From: Pseudisothecium myosuroides
Taxonomy: Eukaryota > Streptophyta > Bryopsida > Hypnales > Lembophyllaceae
Reading direction: 5' to 3'
Assembly (NCBI GenBank): GCA_951799445.1
Contig: CATOGU010000154.1
Coordinates: 1-64,000, forward strand
DNA: 64,000 nt
The notes below the pieces were generated by a model that did not search any database, was not told where the DNA came from, and worked only from the letters and a program-made list of their open reading frames with translations. Position 1 is the first letter of the stretch. Each line of letters begins with the position of its first letter. The position numbers and the translations under genes are program-made. Of the stretch, positions 56,701 to 64,000 are shown piece by piece.

Positions 56701-57142
56701 GACTCTGCACCGTCCATAGGTGCTCGTCATCGCACAGAGTGGAGGAGCCGTCGAGGAAGGTGATCCGATTCATCGGCCTCACACCCTGGGGATAGACACC
56801 CAGCACCTCGGTCGACGTTCCGTCTCGACCGATCACCTCGTCCCCCACCTGGATTGACCCGATCTCACGCCATCCGTGTGGTGTGAGAACAGGTACTTGA
56901 AGATGCAAAGACTTCCCCGCATGCTCCGGCCCCCAGACCTCCACGATTCGACCGGTGGGCATCCCTCCGATGGTGAGGGCGTAGTCGAGGTTCAGCGACC
57001 CCGTCGAGATCACCTCGTAGTCGTCGTTACTCGTCAGGGTCATGCCGAGGTCCTTGGCGAACTCGGACTCGAACTTGCTGACCGCGGCGACTGTGGCGTT
57101 GCGGGACTTCCAGTCGGTGCTGTAGGTCTTCTTCTCTGGCAC
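53792..57142 (-). CDS. recA: RecA recombinase with two inteins, 1116 aa precursor
   Basis: ATG at 57142. RecA core: DDYEVISTGSLNLDYALTIG, GRIVEVWGPEHAGK (Walker A, residues 71-77, finished by T437 after splicing), Walker B LVVLDSVG near 890-897, NQVRAQIGGYGADET (L2 region). Spliced length 373, normal for RecA. Intein 1 splits Walker A between Lys77 and Thr437; intein 2 follows VDMEQ. Active RecA therefore needs two splicing events. Overlaps the TM gene downstream and starts 11 bases after the polymerase stop. Confidence 0.95.
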   Translation of the reverse strand: MPEKKTYSTDWKSRNATVAAVSKFESEFAKDLGMTLTSNDDYEVISTGSLNLDYALTIGGMPTGRIVEVWGPEHAGKSLHLQVPVLTPHGWREIGSIQVGDEVIGRDGTSTEVLGVYPQGVRPMNRITFLDGSSTLCDDEHLWTVQSRKQFKMGRGATTTYTTEDLRDNKRLRLADGSYNYRIPMVQPVQYEKHYLPIEPYLMGVLLANGTLDRPLFTTNDRGVVGCVVHNNPDLLVKGGALGNPVQRWYVSAFESRKNPVIDALHDLGLWQTRSATKFIPETYLRATVEERTWLLQGLLDCDSSSALNREDQEVLHHKGNVRYFTRGKRLAEGVQELVQSLGGTASIREYPARNGHGHLEEDGSFDYVISIVLPTSIPPYFAALEKRSRHDSRGHREPVRSIVSIEPVEPMEAVCIRVAAEDSLYVVEQHIVTHNTTLCCLMAAEYQRRYPNKRVAWVDMEQCLRTSELVRLADGRRVPAQDLVGEHFTLYTSTESGHVQVGASARLMPGMSDIYRVTTESGRVLETNGKHPLFKGTKPKRVSRHGMSVDGWTSVKHLDVGDYVAVPTQTLWEPDGSGDHLTEDECAVLGALMGDGSTTNAAVLTTPGGPQVDEFIRRVEALGDKVRKIDYDGCPAWSVGGQTRDPGSNHTLGLLRKTGILGLRSYEKFIPDQVFASKPDAVAAFLSGLYAADGHIHVGSRTPKQVNGLVRVELDTTSLRLARDTQEALLRFGITSTIRTKRRAGAERNAFPSARDLLTVQITQAADVIRFVDQIVVPGKEQAQQRARDMAVRIASSRPRLWRTSGLNPDLRWEKIVSIESLGSESTVGITVPGHHTYLSTFWEHNTFDSKWATALGVDVKKLWRPPVKTAEDTADATKRLVESGLCSLVVLDSVGGMIAKMEFQKEADEATVGLVAKIVTRMVKQVSPMAKSNDTTVCVVNQVRAQIGGYGADETTAGGWALKHVTTVRLQVRRSGTPHTITVDGKPMPVGHQMAVKVQKNKMGPYGQTAMVWLHNVETDKFGPVGVDVVQETFDFSKRMRLFGTKGGGYYLFPDGKTEVRGESEAIDMLRSRPDFLDTLRGKVLASLAGVQHDEVEEGSEGDDDFSVAMEANS
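54602..55753 (-). other. RecA intein 2, 384 aa
   Basis: Residues 464-847. Begins CLRTSELVRLADGRRVPAQD, ends STFWEHN before Thr848. Two LAGLIDADG motifs: VLGALMGDGS and FLSGLYAADG. Intact motifs suggest an active homing endonuclease. Confidence 0.92.
55835..56911 (-). other. RecA intein 1 in the P-loop, 359 aa
   Basis: Residues 78-436. Starts with Ser (SLHLQVPVLTPHGWREIGSI), ends VEQHIVTHN before Thr437. The endonuclease motifs are LMGVLLANGT and LLQGLLDCDS; the first has Asn in place of the catalytic Asp, so cleavage may be lost. Confidence 0.9.
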
Positions 57143-57153
57143 GGCCTTGCCTC

Positions 57154-60100
57154 TCAGGTGGTGTAGGGGGAGTACCCGGACAACTGGAGCCCCCTGGGGG
57201 TCTTGTAGATCACTGCCACGCCCTGCTCTCCGGAGACCAGGTCACGCCCGTGCTTGTCCCAGGTACTGGCGAAGCACACGGGCTCGATCCGCCCGTCCTG
57301 CATGTTCAACTCCACGAAGGCGTACGTGTTGCCGTTGACGTCGAGGCGAGTCTTCACGCCCTCGACCAGGCAGACGCCCACGTACTCCTGATCGACCGGC
57401 CCGGTCTCGATGCCCTCTGCGGTGTCGGATCGATCAAGGTACACGGGGTCGAACCGCTTCCAGGGGCTCTCGGAGATCCAGACGCCGAGGACCTCCCTCT
57501 CCTTCGCCACGATCTCGTCCATCGAGTAGGGCTCGACTGATCCTGGGTCTCTCCGGTCCGGCCGGGTGTACTGGCGGCACGCCGAGGTGCATGCCCTCGG
57601 GGGCGACTTGGGGACCATGACCTTGGCCTTGCCCCTCCCCTTGGGGAGCATGGGCGGGTCCGGCTCGGCGGACCAGTCGAAGCAGCAGCGCAGGTTGGAC
57701 GGGTGGGTCTGCACCGGCACGTCGGTCTTGAAGACGCACCGGCGCGATACCCCGGTCTTGTCGTCCTCGATCTGCATCTCAAGTGCTCGCCGGTTCTCGA
57801 AGATCCCGTCGAAGGCACCCACACCGGCGAGGATCTTGACGTGGCCCATGTCCACCGGTGATCCGGCCGGGCGGACGGCCCTGTCGAGGAAGTCCTCGAC
57901 GGAAGAGTAGGGCTGGTGCCTGACGATGTGGTCGGCGGTCATCTGGCCCACGCCCTTGACCAGTGAGATCCCGTAGACCACGTCCAGGCCCTGTACCGAG
58001 AATGTCGACGCGGACTCGTTGATGCTCGGGTGCCTAACCTCGTAGCCGAGCATCCTGCACTCATCGATGAAGTCGGGGATGCGGTCGTTGTCGACGGTGC
58101 TCAGGCAGGCCACCAGGAACTCGGCGGGGAAGTGGAACTTCAGCCAGGCCGTCCACAGCCCAACGACCGCGTAGGCGAAGGCGTGGGCCCTGTTGAACCC
58201 GTACTTGGCGAACTCCGCCATCTGGCTCCACAGCAGGTCGGCGACCGCCGGGTCCGTGCCGAACGGGACCGCCCGAGAGACGAACTTCTGCCCTGCCTCG
58301 ATGACCAGTTCGACCTGCTTCTTGCCCAGCAGTTTCCTGACCTTGTCGGCCTCGTCGGAGGAGTAACCAGCCAGGGTCATGCAAGCCGCCATGACCTGCT
58401 CCTGGTAGATCATCGAGCCGTAGGTGTTGCCGACGAAGCCCTCCATCCGGGCGTCGGGGTAGGTCACCGGCTCGATGCCCGCCCGGCGCCTCAGGTACGA
58501 CTCCGTCAGACCGGACCTCCTGGGTCCTGGCCGGACGATGGTCACCACCGCTGCCAGGTCCTCCAGGTTGCCGGGTGCCATCCTGCGGATCATCTGGGTG
58601 CCGCTGGTCGTCTCCACCTGGAACAGGCCCAGCGTGCGGCCCTGAGCCACCTGCTCCCACACCTGGGGGTCCTCGTACTCCACGGTCCAGTCGTAGGGGT
58701 TGATCCTGCGACCGTGCCTCTCCTGGATCAGGTCGACCGCCACCTGGAGCGTGTCGAGGGTCCTGAGGGTCAGGATGTCGAACTTGACGTAGCCCAGGAT
58801 CTCCAGCGCGTTCATGTCGAACTGGGTCACCATCATCTGCTTGGTGACCTTCTTTCCGTCCACGACCTCCTTGTACTCGGTGAGGTACATCGGTAAGTCC
58901 GTGAGGGGCTCGTGGGTGGAGATCACGACCCCGGCCGCGTGCTTGCCGTAGGTCTTCAGCCTGTCCACCACCGAGTCGACCGCGTCGAGCACCTCGGGGT
59001 AGGCGGACCTCATCGGGTCAACGACGGTGGCGAACTGGGCGCAGAAGTCATCCCAGGACAGGTGCTTGCCCGCCAGCGGGGCGTCCGCTGCGTCGATCGC
59101 CTTCTTGAGGGCCTCTTGCTCGGCGTAGGGGATCTCGTAGGACAGCACGGGGCGCAAAGTGCGGTAGACGTCGTTGAACGCCTGCTTGGACCTCAGCCGG
59201 AGGTTCGTACCGATGTTGGAGGTGTACTCGTCACCCCAGCGCTCCCTGAGGTAGTTGGTGACGCGGGCGCGCCACGAGGTGGGGAAGTCGATGTCGAAGT
59301 CGGGCAGGCTGGTCCTGCCCTCCGTCAGGAAGCGCTCGAAGATCAGGTCGTGCTCCACCGGGTCGGTCTCGGTGATCCCCATGAGGTACGCCACCAGGGA
59401 GCCCCCGCCCGAGCCGCGCGAGGGTCCGACCAGGCAGCCGCCGTCCTTGGCCCAGGCGACGTAGTCCCACACGATCATGAAGTAGCCGCAGAACTGCTTG
59501 GCCACCAGCAACTTGACCTCTCGCTCAAGCCTGTCGAGGTATACCTGCTGGCTCTCCCTCTTGCCGGTGGTGCGGCGGACCCAGTTCTGCTCGCAGATCT
59601 CCATGAGACGCTCGAAGTCCCGCTGGACGGGGTCCGGCTGGTCTGGGCTGGCGTTCGAGTACGTGGGTGTCCTGACCTCGCCCCTGACCTCCGCAGTGCA
59701 CGACCTGGCGATCTCGACGGTGTTGCCCATGGCCTCGGCCACGGCATCGTCGGGCAGGTAGGCGCAGTGCTCCCGGATCTCGTCCTCGGTCAGCAGGTGG
59801 TAGTCCTGGTCTCCGCCGAAGAGGGACGTCTCCTCGCCGAGCGTCTTGTTGGTCGCCATCCGGTTCCACACCTGGTGGACCGGCTTCTGCTCAGGTCGGG
59901 CGTAGTGGCTGTCGACGGCCATCACCAGCGGCAGACCGTACTCTCGGGCCAGGTCCAGCAGGGCTAGATTCACGGTCTTCTGGTCTTGGAGCGTGTTGGC
60001 GTGCAACTCGACGTAGAGCCTGCCGGGGAAGGCGTGGGACAGGCGCATCAGGGACTCCCTGGCACCGTCGAGGTCCCCTGCGAGGATCCTCACCGAGACG

Positions 60101-60957
60101 GGACCCCTCAGGCAGCCGGTGCCGCAGATGACGTCCTCCCCGAGTCGCTCGATGGTCTGCCAGTCCATCCTGGGCTTGCCGTCGAACGAACCGTCCCTGT
60201 ACGCCTCGGTGGACATGGCCCACAGGTTTCGCAGGCCGGTCTGCCCCCTGGCCCAGAGGCTCAGGTGGGTGTAGCCCCACCTCGCTTCGGACGAGTCGGA
60301 GCACCTCTCGGCCTTCTCGACCTCGGACTTGCTCAGGTGGACCGGGTCGACCTCTACGCCGTCCAGTTCGACCCAGTTCCTGGTGCGTCGGAACCTGTCA
60401 TCTTGGAAGTACGCCTCCATGCCGAACACGGGGCGGAAGTCGAACTTGCTCGCGAGGTCCTGGAGTTCCGGATGGCACGCGCAGTTGCCGTGGTCGGTGA
60501 TCCCGAGGGCGCCCTGCCGCTGACCGACGACCGCCTCGTTGACGATCTCCCCCAGGGTCCCCAGCCCGTCGAGGGTCGAGTACTCGCTGTGGGTGTGCAG
60601 GTGCACGAAGGTGGTCGAGGCCAGCGGGTCGACGGGTCCATCGTCCACGGGTCGCTGATCGCGCGCGGTGGCGTAGTCCAGGCCGGAGGGGAACGAGACG
60701 TCGGACCTCCACCTGGAGACCCTGTAGGTCATGGTGGAGGGGACCTCGACCCGCTCCACCATGAACTCCTCGACCGAGATGGCGTGACCCGTGACCCTGT
60801 TGACGATCAAGGAGACGGCCTCGTCGTAGGCGCGCTGGAAGTGGTGCGCAGAGATGTCGTCACCGTCAACCAGCAGGATCGGTGTGCCGATCTCGTCCTC
60901 CACGTGCTCTACCCCGGCCGTCTGGTCCAGCCACTGGACGTGGACGTAGTCGCTCAC
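57154..60957 (-). CDS. dnaE: DNA polymerase III alpha subunit (DnaE-type), 1267 aa
   Basis: GTG at 60957 overlaps the upstream TGA. An extra 115-residue N-terminal part precedes the PHP domain (TTFVHLHTHSEYSTLDG, His121/His123; ITDHGNCACHPELQD). C-family polymerase motifs: CLVGPSRGSGGGSLVAYLMG near 514, SLPDFDIDFP (three Asp) near 551, KQMMVTQFDMNALEILGYVK, GLFQVETTSGTQMIRRM, AFAYAVVGLWTAWLKFHFP. A helix-hairpin-helix (GVGQMTADHI) and OB-type C-terminus (YVGVCLVEGVKTRLDVNGNT) end it. The replicative polymerase of the phage; no clamp or loader is seen here. Confidence 0.95.
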   Translation of the reverse strand: MSDYVHVQWLDQTAGVEHVEDEIGTPILLVDGDDISAHHFQRAYDEAVSLIVNRVTGHAISVEEFMVERVEVPSTMTYRVSRWRSDVSFPSGLDYATARDQRPVDDGPVDPLASTTFVHLHTHSEYSTLDGLGTLGEIVNEAVVGQRQGALGITDHGNCACHPELQDLASKFDFRPVFGMEAYFQDDRFRRTRNWVELDGVEVDPVHLSKSEVEKAERCSDSSEARWGYTHLSLWARGQTGLRNLWAMSTEAYRDGSFDGKPRMDWQTIERLGEDVICGTGCLRGPVSVRILAGDLDGARESLMRLSHAFPGRLYVELHANTLQDQKTVNLALLDLAREYGLPLVMAVDSHYARPEQKPVHQVWNRMATNKTLGEETSLFGGDQDYHLLTEDEIREHCAYLPDDAVAEAMGNTVEIARSCTAEVRGEVRTPTYSNASPDQPDPVQRDFERLMEICEQNWVRRTTGKRESQQVYLDRLEREVKLLVAKQFCGYFMIVWDYVAWAKDGGCLVGPSRGSGGGSLVAYLMGITETDPVEHDLIFERFLTEGRTSLPDFDIDFPTSWRARVTNYLRERWGDEYTSNIGTNLRLRSKQAFNDVYRTLRPVLSYEIPYAEQEALKKAIDAADAPLAGKHLSWDDFCAQFATVVDPMRSAYPEVLDAVDSVVDRLKTYGKHAAGVVISTHEPLTDLPMYLTEYKEVVDGKKVTKQMMVTQFDMNALEILGYVKFDILTLRTLDTLQVAVDLIQERHGRRINPYDWTVEYEDPQVWEQVAQGRTLGLFQVETTSGTQMIRRMAPGNLEDLAAVVTIVRPGPRRSGLTESYLRRRAGIEPVTYPDARMEGFVGNTYGSMIYQEQVMAACMTLAGYSSDEADKVRKLLGKKQVELVIEAGQKFVSRAVPFGTDPAVADLLWSQMAEFAKYGFNRAHAFAYAVVGLWTAWLKFHFPAEFLVACLSTVDNDRIPDFIDECRMLGYEVRHPSINESASTFSVQGLDVVYGISLVKGVGQMTADHIVRHQPYSSVEDFLDRAVRPAGSPVDMGHVKILAGVGAFDGIFENRRALEMQIEDDKTGVSRRCVFKTDVPVQTHPSNLRCCFDWSAEPDPPMLPKGRGKAKVMVPKSPPRACTSACRQYTRPDRRDPGSVEPYSMDEIVAKEREVLGVWISESPWKRFDPVYLDRSDTAEGIETGPVDQEYVGVCLVEGVKTRLDVNGNTYAFVELNMQDGRIEPVCFASTWDKHGRDLVSGEQGVAVIYKTPRGLQLSGYSPYTT

Positions 60958-61133
60958 GTCAGGGACCTCCAGTCTGGCGGAGATGGTCGACCTTCGATCT
61001 CGTCCTCCACTGCGGAGTCCATCCCGTACTTGATCGAGCCGTAGATGAACTCCCTGTAGCGACTCGTGGCGACTCGAAGCGCCAGGTTGGCCAGGCTTTT
61101 GCCCGCCGTATCTCGGATCTTGTCGATGCTCAT
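60954..61133 (-). CDS. small protein upstream of dnaE, 59 aa
   Basis: ATG at 61133; stop overlaps the dnaE GTG (GTGA). Basic, helical (SLANLALRVATSRYREFIYG). Coupled to polymerase synthesis. Unknown. Confidence 0.6.
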   Translation of the reverse strand: MSIDKIRDTAGKSLANLALRVATSRYREFIYGSIKYGMDSAVEDEIEGRPSPPDWRSLT

Positions 61134-61216
61134 GACCTACCACCTGTTCGGTCGACGGGGGCCCGACGGCCGGGGTGTGGCGGCCCGGCCGTCGGGGTCG
61201 TTCCTGTGGGGTGCGG

Positions 61217-62287
61217 TCAGCGGTTGGGCTGGATGCGGTTCTTCAGCGCGGCGAGGGCCTCGGAGGGAGGCTCTTCCGTGGGTGCGCTCTGGGGCGCCTG
61301 CGCGGGCGCCCCGGCCGAGGTCATCATCATCATGCCGGACGTCGAGGTCGACCTGGCCGACCCCGACTTCGCCGCGTTCGGGTCGAAGCCCTCGGGCAGC
61401 CAGCCCGGCACGAAGAACCGGCCGAAGTACTCGTCGGAGACCCGGTCGGCGATGATCCGCCTCAGGTCGGGCATCTCGGGGTAGACCTTCTCCATCACCC
61501 CGGGAGCACCCAGGTCGTAGACGGCGCCCTCGGGCAGTCCGAACGGGTTGTCCGCGGGGACCTGCTGCTGCGCGACGCGAACCGGCGTGTAGGAAGTGTT
61601 GTCGGACTCCGTGCCCTCCCGGGTGATCAGCCAGTCCGCGTCCAGCAGCGAACCGAAGTAGGTGGCCTGACCCTTCAGGGGCTGGAAGAAGTTCTTCCAA
61701 CCCATGGACATCACGACGTACGCCGGAACGATCTTCTTCTGGTAGGTCTTCTTCTCGCCCTTCTGCTCCAACACGATCAGGTCGCCGTTGGCGTCGGTGT
61801 CGAAGATCTCCCGGGTCTTGTCCCGGTACCCGAGGATCCTGCCGTCGGCCTCACCTCGGACCTCCTCACGCTCGACGGCGAGCGCCCAGGTCCTCGGGCT
61901 CGACTTGGACCCGATGCTCTCGCAGATGTAGCAGGTGTCGGCGAACTTCTTGACGAACACCTTGTCCTTGCGGCACCCGGAGCCCATCTTGGCGGGCCAC
62001 TTCTGGCCCTCCCTGGCGTACTCGGGCTTGGGCTTCGTGGGCGCGTAGTGGCCCTGCACGGTGATCCAGCCGAGGTTGAACTGGGTCATCTGGACCCCCC
62101 TCGCGGGCTCCAGGTTGGTGAGGAACCTGAGCAGGATGCTGTTGCGTCCCTGCTTGACCCCCGCCGGGGTGGCGTCGAGGCTGAGGAACTCGACCTCCCG
62201 CTGGAAGTCGCCCTCCGCCCTGGTCTTCTCGGCGACCTCGGCGCCGGAGGATGCCGCGAAGTCGTACTCGTCCATGTTCGTCGTCAT
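61217..62287 (-). CDS. candidate ssDNA-binding/replication protein with zinc motif, 356 aa
   Basis: ATG at 62287 behind leader AAAGAGAGATAGAACT. ILLRFLTNLEPARGVQMTQF and ITVQGHYAPTKPKPEY resemble an OB-like domain; SGCRKDKVFVKKFADTCYIC supplies four likely zinc ligands, as in phage single-strand binding proteins of the gp32 type. Acidic to Pro/Met-rich tail. Located next to polymerase and RecA. SSB function is inferred from layout and position only. Confidence 0.62.
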   Translation of the reverse strand: MTTNMDEYDFAASSGAEVAEKTRAEGDFQREVEFLSLDATPAGVKQGRNSILLRFLTNLEPARGVQMTQFNLGWITVQGHYAPTKPKPEYAREGQKWPAKMGSGCRKDKVFVKKFADTCYICESIGSKSSPRTWALAVEREEVRGEADGRILGYRDKTREIFDTDANGDLIVLEQKGEKKTYQKKIVPAYVVMSMGWKNFFQPLKGQATYFGSLLDADWLITREGTESDNTSYTPVRVAQQQVPADNPFGLPEGAVYDLGAPGVMEKVYPEMPDLRRIIADRVSDEYFGRFFVPGWLPEGFDPNAAKSGSARSTSTSGMMMMTSAGAPAQAPQSAPTEEPPSEALAALKNRIQPNR

Positions 62288-62291
62288 AGTT

Positions 62292-63164
62292 CTATCTCTC
62301 TTTGCGAAGGAGTGGTGTTGCCGTGGTGCTGGCCTGGGAACTGACCCAGGCCCCCACCGAACTCTCTGCGAGATCGGCGTCGGGCCAGACGCCCCGACCC
62401 AGGAAGAAGACATCCCTGAAGCCGACGCGAGCCAGCAGGTAGCGATGCTGCATGCCGTGCAGACCCACCGCGAACCGCCGAGTGATGCCCCTGGCGGCGA
62501 ACGCTCGGACCAGGTGCGACTGCCAGTCCAGGAGGACCAGCGCCTCATCCGGACCGAAGATCTGAGTGCGCCAGGTGTAGTAGGCGAACTCGAACTTGGC
62601 GGGACGTGCCTGGTCATCTTGACGGACCGAACCGGGTTCCGCAAGGTCCTCTTCCGGCGAGTCACCCTCGATGTCGACGTCGATGTCGAGGTCCTCGAAG
62701 ATGTCCTTGACGTGACGACGCTCGGCCGCCTGGTCGTCAAGGGCCTCCCCGGCGTCCTGCATCCTCTGCATCGCCTGCTCCCTGACCCGCCGCAGCAGTC
62801 GCTCCTGCTCGTACTTGTCGAGGAACACGTTGCCGAACGGAACGTTGTCGTAGGCGTCACGGACCACCGGGTCCAGCAGTTGCTTCAGCGCGTAGGTGAC
62901 GAACTCCGACTGGTCACCCCTCACCTCGAAGTATGCGAGCCGAAGGTCTTTCTTGGTCGGTCGCAACTGGGGGTCTACTCCCAGGGAAGCGTAGTAGCGG
63001 TTCACGTCGAAGATGAAGGCTGGGCGCACCGACAGTGCTGTCTCGGAGGAGCACTCAGCCGGTCCATGGCCTTGGATCATGGGGTCGAGACTGGGCGAGA
63101 CGTAGGTGGTGAAGTTCATGGCGAAGGTGCCCGAGGTACTGGTGCCACCGATGTTCCAGTTCAC
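62292..63164 (-). CDS. J-domain-like protein, 290 aa
   Basis: GTG at 63164 overlaps the upstream TGA (GTGA). DVNRYYASLGVDPQLRPTKK, DLRLAYFEVRGD and ALKQLLDPVVRDAYDNVPFG follow the J-domain pattern (Y-x-x-L-G-V, later L-x-D-x-x-x-R-x-x-Y-D). The HPD motif that activates Hsp70 is absent. Then a coiled acidic region and a separate alpha/beta C-terminal domain. May hold host DnaK without activating it, which is inference. Confidence 0.7.
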   Translation of the reverse strand: MNWNIGGTSTSGTFAMNFTTYVSPSLDPMIQGHGPAECSSETALSVRPAFIFDVNRYYASLGVDPQLRPTKKDLRLAYFEVRGDQSEFVTYALKQLLDPVVRDAYDNVPFGNVFLDKYEQERLLRRVREQAMQRMQDAGEALDDQAAERRHVKDIFEDLDIDVDIEGDSPEEDLAEPGSVRQDDQARPAKFEFAYYTWRTQIFGPDEALVLLDWQSHLVRAFAARGITRRFAVGLHGMQHRYLLARVGFRDVFFLGRGVWPDADLAESSVGAWVSSQASTTATPLLRKER

Positions 63165-63310
63165 TGATCGGCGTCCTGGTTCTCCTGCTGGAGTGCGGCG
63201 AGGCGCCTCTCTCGGTCGCCCTCGGGCTCGGCAGAGGCCACCTTCTTGACGTCCTCGTCCGCGGGGACGACGGACCCTTCTCCGTGCTTCCTGAGACTCA
63301 TCTGGTTCAC
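63161..63310 (-). CDS. small acidic protein, 49 aa
   Basis: GTG at 63310 overlaps the phosphatase TGA (GTGA) once the indel in that gene is allowed for. Charged, helical (SAEPEGDRERRLAALQQENQ). Unknown. Confidence 0.55.
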   Translation of the reverse strand: MNQMSLRKHGEGSVVPADEDVKKVASAEPEGDRERRLAALQQENQDADQ

Positions 63311-63958
63311 CCCCGATCCTTGGCTCTGAGGTACGAAAAGAACGACTGGTTGAAGACGCAGTAGGGGCTTCGGTCGTGGCGGATCCTGTCGATCGCCTCG
63401 TCGGCCGTCATCCCCGGTCATCATCATGACACGAGCCGCGACCATGGCGGATCGGTTGATCCCTGCCAGGCACCTCACCAGGACCCTGTCCCCCGCGGTC
63501 AACCTGGAGTAGACGGTCTCTGCGAGGATGTCGACCTCGTCGTGGTGGCGTGGGTCGAGGACGGCGTCAGGGATCAAGAATCTGATCTCATCGACGCCTT
63601 CGAGCGGTCCGTAGCCCGGCTCCTGGTGGAGGCTGACCACGAGGTCGAACTGCCTGCCGACGACACAGCGATGGTTGTCCCACGAGGCCACCCTGTGCCC
63701 GCCGACCCAGAGGTTGGGCATCACCTCGCTCCACGGCTCATCGACGTAGGGGATGTCCCCCAGGAACCCCAGCCCAAGACACGCCGGGCAGGAGGGGTCG
63801 GCGCTCGAACACAGGTGACAACCCAGGAGTGGGGGACCCACGTTCCTGGCGACGGCCACGTCGTCGCGCATCACGTCGATGACCCCACTGACCCCGGGAT
63901 GCTCTCCCAGGTACCCCTGAAGACGTGCCTCGCGTCGTAGCGGATCTCGAACGTCCAT
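63307..63958 (-). CDS. dual-specificity phosphatase with zinc N-terminus, about 216 aa, frameshifted
   Basis: ATG at 63958. N-terminal CHLC (47-50) and CPAC (57-60) make a zinc knuckle. PNLWVGGHRVAS and DLVVSLHQEPGYGP precede the active site VLVRCLAGINRSAMVAARV (Cys163, Arg169), a CX5R phosphatase of the DSP type. A +1 in G4 (plus 63412-63415) breaks the frame; past it DEAIDRIRHDRSPY, FNQSFFSYLRAKDRG is the usual DSP end. Could alter host Tyr/Ser phosphorylation or RNA 5' ends. Confidence 0.82.
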
Positions 63959-64000
63959 GGCTGAAGCCCTTCTCTGCGCGGTGGTCTGGACGAACCCTAT

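Noticed and set aside
4775..63958. Programmed ribosomal frameshifting as the cause of the split genes
   Set aside because: Too many sites, no slippery heptamers with downstream structures, mixed +1 and -1, and unrelated genes.
1..64000. Integrase, excisionase or plasmid partition genes
   Set aside because: None found; ParB-like domains here are inside polyvalent proteins and have no ParA partner.

Overview
The window looks like part of a large, probably lytic tailed phage of a high-GC actinobacterium. About 115 small, tightly packed genes lie almost all on the minus strand and are mostly joined by 4-base start/stop overlaps (ATGA or GTGA). G/C-rich third positions, a tRNA-Arg, a terminase large subunit, a phage-type RecA, a DnaE-type DNA polymerase III alpha subunit, a ThyX-like protein and many tiny zinc-ribbon and membrane proteins fit that picture. 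No integrase, repressor/integrase cassette, capsid, tail or lysis genes were recognised, so structural genes presumably lie outside the window. The exact host cannot be named from the sequence.

Layout. 1-4.3 kb: small hypotheticals and a ThyX-like protein. 4.3-7.4 kb: tRNA-Arg(CCU), an HNH protein, membrane proteins. 7.4-12.4 kb: two very large multidomain proteins with ADP-ribosyltransferase-like, ParB-like, nucleotidyltransferase-like and Nudix domains. 12.4-16.3 kb: HIT, SNase, secreted protein, lipoprotein, HTH. 16.3-22.6 kb: a mosaic array of short ORFs built on repeated junction sequences. 22.6-37.9 kb: many small operons, each behind a shared palindromic promoter element, including a beta-solenoid protein, a DUF2786 protein and an intein-split topoisomerase VI A-like protein. 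38.1-39.1 kb: the only plus-strand operon. 39.2-50 kb: accessory genes, 2H phosphoesterase, terminase large subunit with two inteins, DUF932, papain-like protease, candidate small terminase. 50-64 kb: DNA metabolism (RuvC-like, Cas4/RecB-like nuclease, resolvase-like, RecA with two inteins, DNA polymerase III alpha, a candidate ssDNA-binding protein, J-like protein, dual-specificity phosphatase).

Expression logic. Most operons begin with a 30-bp element that combines a sigma-A-like promoter (TTGACN, 17-18 bp, TGATAAT-like) with an inverted repeat of the form CTAnCGG..CCTGATAA between or over the boxes. This is often followed by a near-constant leader, CCCGCCAAGGAGATAGAACT, just before the ATG. 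The arrangement resembles a dispersed phage regulon (compare the start-associated sequences of cluster K mycobacteriophages) and suggests one DNA-binding protein could control many small early operons.

Sequence quality. About 19 genes are broken by single-base length changes, nearly all in mononucleotide runs. Allowing for each one gives a continuous protein that ends in the usual ATGA/GTGA overlap. These look like sequencing or assembly errors, but real decay is not excluded. Affected genes are annotated as single genes with the indel noted.
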